Assembly (NCBI GenBank): GCA_013146195.2 | Contig: CM028377.1 | Coordinates: forward strand, 23,489,980 to 23,553,979 | Reading direction: 5' to 3' | Source of the DNA: Codonopsis lanceolata | Lineage: Eukaryota; Streptophyta; Magnoliopsida; Asterales; Campanulaceae | DNA: 64,000 nt | Part shown: positions 56,800-64,000 of the stretch, in pieces | Position numbering within the stretch: position 1 is the first letter of the stretch | How the letters are laid out: the number at the start of each line of letters is the position of its first letter | Notes under the pieces: model-generated | Seen by the model: only the letters and a program-made list of their open reading frames with translations | The model's database searches: none | Told to the model about the DNA's origin: nothing | Made by a program: the position numbers and the translations under genes

Positions 56800-56842
56800 G
56801 TTAATGGGTGTTAATGGATATTATCCATTAACACCCATTAAC
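56800..56842. repeat. 43-bp near-perfect palindrome
   Basis: Two 21-bp arms (left arm begins GTTAATGGGTGTTAATGG) are exact inverse complements around a single T. A further direct copy of GGGTGTTAATGGATAAT follows at about 56849. Confidence 0.95.
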
Positions 56843-56934
56843 CTAATTGGGTGTTAATGGATAATAACCAATAAGTCTTTTATAATGGATATAACAGATA
56901 ACCCAATGGGTTGGATAAATTTTTGCCACCCCTA

Positions 56935-57310
56935 CATACAAGTCAAGAAGGCAAGTATGTAACCAGACAAGTCACAAAGGCAGCCAAGTAAGGTACCACG
57001 TAAGTTGCCCATTCACCTCAAGTGTCTGGTTACTGGCACACCTCTTTAATCAACATCAGTGTTCCTACAAATATTAAAAAAAAATCCAAAAATTCCCCTC
57101 CTCGACTAAGGAATATAAATAGAAGCTGTCTAATTACATGTAGTATCGCAACATCTTCCATTTACTCTCTAAAATTTGGTAGACTCTTAAGCCAGAGGGT
57201 TTTCAGCTTTTCGTCGGGACACCCCCTTGTTGATGCAGATCCAAGCTATAAATCTGATCCTCAATCCCACTTTAATCCTTGGTGTATATTTTGGCCTTAT
57301 CAAATAAAAC
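56935..57310 (+). repeat. Possible LTR fragment with TATA box
   Basis: GGAATATAAATAGAAG (near 57110) is followed by CATCTTCCATTTACTC and CGTCGGGACACCCCCTTG, an arrangement resembling the R/U5 part of a plant LTR. No partner LTR or TSD found. Confidence 0.3.
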
Positions 57311-57547
57311 CAGTTGAGAAAAAGGCCAAAAGCTGAGTGATGAGTGATCAGGAAAATGGCTTTTAGGAAGCAATAAATTTGTCTGATGTCATATGATCTT
57401 TTCTTTTTAAAATATGCCAATATTCTTTCCTCCCTTCAATTTTTCTTAGTCAAATTCTTCCCCCAATGGACTGACATCAAAAATCCAAAGGTTTAAGCAT
57501 CACCTTCTCACTCTTCCACTCTAGTAAAGCCAATCATTTATCCACTT

Positions 57548-57802
57548 TAGGGGTAACAATGTCTAACACGACACGATAGTACGAACCAGCACGACACGAT
57601 TATAAAACACGATTATAAAGACAAATGACACGATAAGCTCAGCACGACACGACACAACACAAATCACGATACGAAAAACACGAAATTGTTAATATATTCA
57701 AATTAATATTTATTGTTATATTTATGATCAAATAAGATAGATAATATGAAAACACGATAATGAGGCACGAACACGACACAATAACACGAATTGCCACCCC
57801 TA
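57548..57802. mobile_element. hAT MITE (TAGGGGT family)
   Basis: The ends TAGGGGTAACAAT and ATTGCCACCCCTA are inverted. The flanks ATCCACTT (57540-57547) and ATTCACTT (57803-57810) are an 8-bp duplication with one mismatch. The body is full of CACGACACGA repeats. Confidence 0.8.
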
Positions 57803-58090
57803 ATTCACTTGGATAGTGAGTCCAAACTTACATAGTCGGCAGTCAACAAAGTTTGTAAACAAAAAATTCTCAACATTATAAGATTTCCAACAGTATATAT
57901 TTCAAATACAATTTCCAATCCAGGAAACGTGAGACATAAAATACAACATGGTAACAACGATCCGTTATGACAAGTACAAAGACAAGTACTCCCCAGATTT
58001 TCATCTTAAAAGGGGATATCGTATTATCAAACACGACCCAATAAAAAAAAAAAGACATGTAATGTGGACACATTGATAACAAAGTTTTTT

Positions 58091-58264
58091 TCAACCAGCC
58101 ATTTGAGTCAACCGGTGGATGGTACTTCTTGCAACCCTATTACCAGGATCAATATTCATAACACTTCTGAGGTCTTCTGCCCCAAGCTTGTACTTCTCCA
58201 TACTCTCATACAGTAATGCACGTTGTACAAGGACAGAAACATTTTTATCATCTTCTTCCAGAAT
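58091..58264 (-). CDS. Last coding exon of a TPR-repeat protein (partial gene)
   Basis: Fifty-seven codons and a TGA. The exon begins at 58264 after a strong acceptor (TTTGATTATGCAG). It reads ILEEDDKNVSVLVQRALLYE, then SMEKYKLGAEDLRSVMNIDP, then GNRVARSTIHRLTQMAG. ALLYESMEKYKLGAEDLRSVMNIDP fits the tetratricopeptide repeat pattern (A-Y--m--y--A--Dl--vl-idP), so this is the C-terminal TPR helix pair plus a short cap of a co-chaperone-like TPR protein. TPRs bind protein partners. The exon is free of stops in a repeat-rich area, which argues for a real gene. The preceding exon was not found between here and the LINEs at 60846. It may lie beyond the window across a large intron, or the exon may be a stranded fragment. 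Confidence 0.7.
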   Translation of the reverse strand: MLEEDDKNVSVLVQRALLYESMEKYKLGAEDLRSVMNIDPGNRVARSTIHRLTQMAG

Positions 58265-58582
58265 CTGCATAATCAAACACACACAAAACATAATATGAAC
58301 AGGGAACCTTCTTGTAAAAAGCCAAAAAAGGTGCTCAATTATATGATCCCATCATATTGAAGGATAAACAATTACAAATGCCCATAGTACCAACATTTCA
58401 GCTCCATAACAGGATGGTTATTTAGCAATAACATCGACACCAGAAAATATAGTTTGCGCATATCTTTAGAAATACCAAAAACATCAAGTACGAATTTGTA
58501 ACTATTTAATTAACCCCCGTTTTCATTCCCAAGTCAGTGTCTCATGTCGATTCTCTGGGACACGAGTCAACACAATCAAGAC

Positions 58583-58848
58583 TAGGCTTGACAATTGTGT
58601 GGGTTGGGTTAGAATGTTTAATGGGTCAAAGGTCTGGTTGGAACAGATCAACACGTCTTAACCCAACATTTCCCCCAAAAAAACATGAATTTATAGTACA
58701 AAAGTCGCGAGTCAAAATTAACCCGACATGTTAATATTTTTGGATTGAAATGGGTTACCCGTTTCGACCCAAAAATGTTAACGGGCTGGCTTGGTTGGGT
58801 TGGGTGGGTTAATGGGTAATGAGTTGTAAATTGTAATTGTCAGACCTA
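58583..58848. mobile_element. hAT-like MITE (TAGGYYTG family), copy 2
   Basis: The ends TAGGCTTGACAATTGT and ACAATTTACAACTC... / TAATTGTCAGACCTA are inverted. The flanks ATCAAGAC and GTCAAGAG match at six of eight bases. The body shares GGGTTACCCGTTTCGACCC with 33246-33605. It lies 320 bp upstream (minus sense) of the TPR exon, so inside an intron if the gene is intact. Confidence 0.65.
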
Positions 58849-59643
58849 GTCAAGAGTCATATCATTGATATCTTCAAAAGTGAGATGTCTGGTATGTTGG
58901 GACTCATTTGCAAACACAAGGGTCTGAAATACAGTTTTGATTGAAAGAAACAGCAGTTGAAGAATCAAGTGTCAAACTAAATAAAAAATAGAAAAACACT
59001 AAAGTATTCAAATTTGTGACAGATGCCTTGTTAAGTGTTGAGCATGCCATAGTCCTTGAATAATTTTTCTTTTTAATTATAAATGGAAGCTCATACGCAC
59101 TCAAACACAGACAAACTCACAGAGACACATACATAAAAACAAGTCCTCATTGTGTCATCTCGTACTTCGTAAGAAACCATTAGAGTACGTTGCTATTGAA
59201 TAAGATTATGTTAGCATGTAGTGTCGGTGTGTGTTAGATGATCTCTCCCAATAACTTGCAGGAATTGATATGTTTCTTCTAAAGAAATACGAAGTAAATC
59301 AACTTTCATTTATGAATTAATTGAGAAATAAGTGTTGTGACCACATGCTATAAACCCAGTTCTGCTGATTTCCCAGCTCTCGCAATTTCTCTTCTTTTTC
59401 TATTTTACAACTTAGTAATAAGGGAGCTCTGTGTCTATTCAACAACTCAACCCAGGCCTTTTCCAATCACATAGAGGTCGGATACTTGAATCTTTTTCCG
59501 CCATTCAATTCGATCCAAAGCAAAGTGATCACACATACACGCACAGTCGCACTCATACATATCTTTCTTTATTACGGGTGTCCATGTTAATTTTGGTCTC
59601 CACTCCCCTATTTCTATTGTGGTTAATATTGATACACTCGCAC
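58849..59643. other. Intergenic or intronic DNA
   Basis: No exon of the TPR gene could be identified on the minus strand here, and no bounded element was recognised. Confidence 0.4.
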
Positions 59644-59651
59644 ATTCTAAC

Positions 59652-60472
59652 CATAGTTATCAAAGTCGAGAGGCGCCAAAAAGGCGATAGGTCCAAATTT
59701 GAGGTGAGAGGCGAGGCGCTAAAAGAGCGCCAAAAAGGCGCTCACGGAAAAAATACATAAAATACATATAACTTAACAAATATCAACAAAACATGTTATA
59801 AGTGAATATAATACATGAAACTAAGTTCTAACATAGTATATATGATGAAATTCTGAGCTAGTTTAAATTCCAAGTAATATAATAAATAGTTAAGCAACCA
59901 AAGAACATAAGGTTTTTTAAAAAAATAAAGTAAAATCCAAAAACAAAATGAAAAATTCAAATAATCCCAAATTAAAAATATAATAAATAATAAATAAAAT
60001 GCCTAAAAATAAAAGGAAAATAAACCCCAAGTAATGATATAAGATACAGCAGCACAGCACATTAGAAAAAAAGGGGGGAAAAAAAAAATAAACAAAAGAA
60101 ATTACAAAATCAGACTTAATCTCCCCCAATCAACAAACCAACCACGGGAAGCAGTTCGCAGGGAGCCGGCGACCAGGTCTGTTATACTTCGGCAAAAAAT
60201 TCCAGCGCCGGCACCGGCATATGAGGCGCGTGAGGCTGATTCCGGCATCCTCTGGAGACGTCAAAAGCCCAGATGAGTTCGCCAGGTAGAGACGAAGCCA
60301 TCTGTGCTATTATATTTCATTGATATCTAATATTGAAGGCTAGATCTACTGATCTAGAATGAAAAATCTCAGATCTACGCCGATAGTTAGCGCCCGACTC
60401 GCTCAGCTCTCTTCAGGCGACAAACCCTCGCCTCTCGCCTCGTACCAAAGGCGAGCACCTTCGACAACTATG
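59652..60472. mobile_element. hAT-like element with perfect 8-bp TSD (CATAGTTATC family)
   Basis: It starts CATAGTTATCAAAGTCGAG and ends TTCGACAACTATG. The flanks ATTCTAAC (59644-59651, 60473-60480) are identical. The subterminal parts are rich in GGCG/GCGCC as in the CTAGGCGC family, but the ends differ. The interior (60130-60310) is GC-richer and on the minus strand holds a short frame starting MASSLPGELIWAFDVSRG, possibly captured host sequence. No transposase. Confidence 0.85.
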
Positions 60473-60480
60473 ATTCTAAC

Positions 60481-60843
60481 TAGTGCACTAATTGGCCTAC
60501 GTTGTATGTGTCCTAACCATCTTAGGCGGTTTTCTCTCATTTTATCTGCTATTGGGGCGATTCTTACTGTCTCACAATTACAAATTCTAACTTTCTTAAT
60601 TTTACCACATAACCATCTTAACATTCGCAATTCAACTACTTTTGTTTAACACATTATATCTAAGTTGTCCCACATTTGGTTCCATAAAGTAGTGGGTCTA
60701 ATAGCTTAAGCAATAAAACTTTTGTTTCACATTCAGCGGTATACGTCGATCACATAACACTCCAGATACACTTCTTCATTTCACTCTACCTCAATTTATC
60801 CTACAACTAACATCATCTCTCGCCTTCCCGTTTTGATTGATTT
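60481..60843. other. Intergenic DNA
   Basis: On the minus strand 60481-60660 reads RMLRWLCGKIKKVRIC and REKRLRWLGH-like text, which resembles the RMLRWMCGHTRMDRIRN...RLRWFGHVQRRP tail of plant retroelement RT proteins. It is probably a small RT-derived fragment. Nothing else seen. Confidence 0.45.
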
Positions 60844-60845
60844 TT

Positions 60846-61927
60846 GTTTTTTTTTTTTTGATAAATAAGGTATTATATACGAATAGCGTCAAAGATGGTG
60901 ACACATCCTTAACACACTAGAGGTAAACACAAAAGCCTCGATTTAATCAAGATGGAAGGAATTTATAAATTTTACAAAAGAATAATTTGTAAAAAGCGAA
61001 ATATCACCTGTCTCAGTACACCAAAGAAAAGAGTGAACAATAATGTGTCTTTTAGCTAATTTACCGTCCCTTCCTCGTTATAAAAAAATCTTCTACTTCT
61101 CTCCTAATAGTCCAACAAGCCCCTAAAGAGGCTACCTCCCAAATTAAGTTCTTCTCCTCTTATATAGAGACCAACTCAAAAATAGCTCCAAAACTGATGT
61201 GGGCATACCCAGCTGAACATCACAAAAATTAGATTGGACAAGTCCCTCACAATTGGAGAATGAAGTAACAAATGATTAACACTCTCATCGCTCCTTTTGC
61301 ACATGTAGCACAATTGACATAGATTCTACGCCAAAACCGCAAGTTATCACCCGTAAGAATGGCTTCATGACTAGCCTCCCAAGCAAAAAAACTGCACGAC
61401 TACTCGACTTCCACAAATCTTCCATGGAAAGGATTTAGTATCTCCACTCGATAGACGGTAAAGTAAGATTTTACGGAGAATTTGTTACCTCTACTGCTTT
61501 CCCACTGTACCTAATCATCTCTAAACCTACCAACCTGCGCACCATAGATCTTTAAAAAAAATACCGTCCATGATTCCTTTTCCCAACCTTGGAAGTGAAT
61601 CCAAACTGATGGATTCCAAACCACATTATCCTCATCCTCTTGCAGAGCCAAGCTAACCAGACAATCTTTATCAGTTGCCAAATTGTAGGGATTAGGAAAT
61701 AATCTCCACAATTCTACCTCACCGCACCATCTATCTTTCAAAATCTGACTGTCGAGCCATTCCTTATTTAAAAAATGAATGTGTCTCTAGAAAGCATCCC
61801 AACCTTTGTGAATACCTTTCCATACCCCACCCCATATGCATTTGCATAAGTAATGACATTCGGAACCCATTTGTGCTCTTCTTCACCATACTTGCTCAGC
61901 ACCACTTTCCTCCACAACCCATTACTA
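60846..61927 (-). mobile_element. L1-type LINE B, 3' part, interrupted by LINE A
   Basis: The 3' A-tract (T-tract on plus) ends near 60859, then GATAAATAAGG. On the minus strand it has zinc-binding RT C-terminal sequence: FFAWEAS-like text, Cys-rich NCATCAKGA near 61300, and WNPSVWIHFQGWEKESWTVFF (61511-61741). Its 5' edge at 61927 corresponds to LWRKVV-SKYG coding sequence, homologous to that in LINE A, and stops abruptly at LINE A's tail. So LINE A inserted into it. Confidence 0.75.
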
Positions 61928-64000
61928 TTTTTTTTTTGATAAAGGTAAATGAATTTATATCACAACGCCAAAACAGGTGACGCGTCCTATTTACATATAA
62001 GTATAAAAAGCCAAAAGACTAACTAACGTAAAGAAAAGTTCTGCACAAAATCTACAAAAGAGGAAGACAGGGGAGTATGTGAGTGCTCAACCCCTGCGCA
62101 CCAAACAAACAGGAGATGAAGCAAAGCACTCTTCATTTCTGAAATAGATCCTTCCTCATTATCAAAAGCTCTCCGGTTTCTTTCCTTCCAGATTGTCCAC
62201 CACACCCCCAACGGAGCAACTTCCCACAAAATATTCCTTTCCTTTCTTCACCAAAAATACCTCCAGTTCCACAATAAATCTTTGGAGGCCTCCGCGAGCA
62301 CCCACTCCACTTTGAACAAGTGGAACAAAAGGTTCCACAATTCCCCAACCCCGGGCAATGCAAAACCAAACGATTTACACTTTCCTCGCTCTCCTTGCAC
62401 AAGAAGCATCTGTTAACATATACCATCCCTCTTTTCCTCATATTATCCCCAATTAGAATACCTTCATTCGCCACTTCCCAAGCAAAAAAGGCAATGCGAC
62501 TTGGAGCTACCATCTTCCACACCAACTTCCAAGGAAAAGGTAACCCTTCTCTATCCAACAGTTTGGAATAATAACCTTTCACCGAGAATTTGTTGTCCTT
62601 CGACCCTCTCCAAACCACCCTATCAGTCTCGCAACCAACTTTTTGAGCATAAAGAAGCTCAAAAAATCTTGTCACTGAATCCATCTCCCAATCCTGAAAA
62701 TTTCTTCTAAACGTCGGGTTCAAAGACACTCGACCTCCCTCTTAAGAGAGCATCGAGCTGATCAAACTATTCTCTTCCCTAGACAAAGAGAAAAGCTCTG
62801 GAAAGGATCTGGTTAATACCTCGTCTCCATACCATAAGTCTTTCCAAAATTTCACCGTCACCCCCGTCCCAATCTCAAACGAAATATTTCTACCAAAAGC
62901 ATTCCAGCCTTTTCTACCTTTTCTATATCTTTCCACACTCTTGCCCCAAAAGCCTCTGTGATCTCTGCCGGAAACCACAAATGGTTCCCTTTGCCATATT
63001 TACTCTCCACCACTTTCCTCCATAAGGCACCCTTATCTGACAAGTATCTCCACAACAACTTCCCAAGTAAAGCCTCATTAAACATTTTGAGATTTTTAAC
63101 TCCTAAACCCTTTTTCCCCATATCAGAGCAAACTGAGTCCCATTTAACAAGGTGAAAATTCCGCACGACGACCGACCTTCCCACAAAAAATCTCTCTCCA
63201 ACTTCTCTAATCTATTTCGAACCGAAGCCGGAACTACGAAGAGTGAAAGAAAATACGTAGGCAAACTCAAAAGTGTATTTTTCACCAATACCAATCTCCC
63301 CCCTTTTGGACAGATACTGCATCTTCCAACCCGCCAAACGATGTTCGAATCTTGCAACCATTGAATTCCACACATTCTCTTTCTTATACGTGGCTCCATT
63401 AGGCAAGCCAAGATACACGGATGGAAGATAGGCAACCTTGCACCCGAAAAAAGAAGCCAAAGCATCAACATCCTGAGCATCGCCCACTCGAATAATATCA
63501 CTTTTGGAAATGTTGATGCGCAACCCAGAGGCAGCCTGAAAGAAAAGCAGCACCATCCTTAGATAACCCAATTGGAACTGCTCCGCATCGCAAAAAACTA
63601 GTGTCGTCTGCAAAGAGGAGATGAGACACCAAAGTCTCCGAAGTATTGCCCCCACCCACTTATGCAGCCCCCCAAAGCAACTTTCTCCAGGAGTTTGCTA
63701 AGGGCCTCCATGACTATGATAAACAAAAAAGGGGAGAAGGGATCTCCAGGTCTCAAGCCCCTCGAGCTCGAAAAAAAACCTACGGGTTCTCCATTTACCA
63801 ACACCGAGAACCTAGCTGAAGATATGCAAAACTGGACCCATTTCCTCCACTTGTAATCAAACCCCATCCTTTCCATAAGGTACAACAAAAAACCCCAATT
63901 CATATGATCATATGCCTTTTCAATGTCCAGCTTGCAAAGAATCCCCGGATCACCACTTTTTAACCTAGCATCCACAATTTCATTGGCAATCAAAGATGCA
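61928..64000 (-). mobile_element. L1-type LINE A, 3' part, runs off the window
   Basis: The A-tail (T10 at 61928-61937, then GATAAAGG) marks the 3' end. Coding runs on the minus strand from beyond 64000 to 62023. It shows RT, the zinc-binding RT-associated region and a C-terminal tail. The shared GATAAA start of the 3' UTR with LINE B shows that they are related. The 5' end and the TSD partner are outside the window. Confidence 0.85.
62023..64000 (-). pseudogene. LINE A ORF2 (reverse transcriptase, zf-RVT), 5'-incomplete and frameshifted
   Basis: RT motifs in order: LDIEKAYDHMNWGFL, RMGFDYKWRKWV, SVLVNGEPVGFF, RGLRPGDPFSPFLF, and the catalytic FADD box near 63610, read in a different frame from both neighbours because of small deletions. 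Then SGLRINISKSDIIRVG, VYLGLPNGATYK, LVLVKNTLLSLPTYFLSL and LWRKVVESKYGKGNHLWFP. The zinc-binding region (FFAWEVANEGILIGDNMRKR, CFLCKESEESVNRLVLHCP) follows near 62400, and the end is WWTIWKERNRRAFDNEEG. At least five frame changes make it inactive. The endonuclease domain is outside the window. Confidence 0.85.

Overview
This is repeat-rich nuclear DNA from a flowering plant, almost certainly a eudicot; the species cannot be named from the sequence. The evidence is AT-rich intergenic sequence, Stowaway-type MITEs with a CTCCCTCCGTCCC-like end, plant hAT MITEs, a Helitron, Tat- and Athila-like Ty3/gypsy elements, a SIRE-like Ty1/copia element, plant L1 LINEs, and a group VII ERF gene with plant introns.

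Only two stretches look like host genes. (1) A two-exon ERF-VII (RAP2.3/ERF72-like) gene lies on the minus strand at 14755-17385. Exon 1 encodes the Cys2 N-degron start MCGGAII and exon 2 the AP2 domain. The exons join in frame through consensus splice sites across a 1.87-kb intron. (2) A last coding exon of a TPR-repeat protein lies on the minus strand at 58091-58264. Its upstream exons are not visible.

Layout. 1-14.4 kb is layered DNA transposons: hAT-like copies of a CTAGGCGC-rich family with 8-bp target duplications, four related terminal-inverted-repeat elements whose interiors are tandem repeats (one nested in a Stowaway MITE), and a Helitron with two 3' ends and an inverted internal copy of its 5' end. 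14.7-17.5 kb is the ERF gene. 17.5-20.5 kb is intergenic with MITEs. 20.55-32.40 kb is a complete but dead Tat-lineage gypsy element (TSD ATACT) with gag-pol on the plus strand and a separate intron-containing gene on the minus strand. 33.68-49.91 kb is a decayed SIRE-like copia element with an env-like region, split by a 6.1-kb pol-less Athila-like element (TSD AAAGG) and by a probable solo LTR. 49.92-51.87 kb is a LINE carrying ORF1 only, inserted at the end of the copia 3' LTR with a 17-18-bp TSD. 52-60.8 kb is a mix of hAT MITEs, LTR-like fragments, palindromes and the TPR exon. 60.8-64 kb is two nested L1 LINEs on the minus strand, running off the window.

The nesting gives a relative order. 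The copia LTRs look most diverged by eye, the gypsy LTRs less, and the Athila-like LTRs inside the copia least. Stop codons in gypsy and copia pol are mostly explained by C-to-T/G-to-A changes, as expected of methylated, silenced elements. The least ordinary items are the ORF1-only LINE, the spliced antisense gene in the gypsy element, the rearranged Helitron, and the family of DNA elements filled with tandem repeats.
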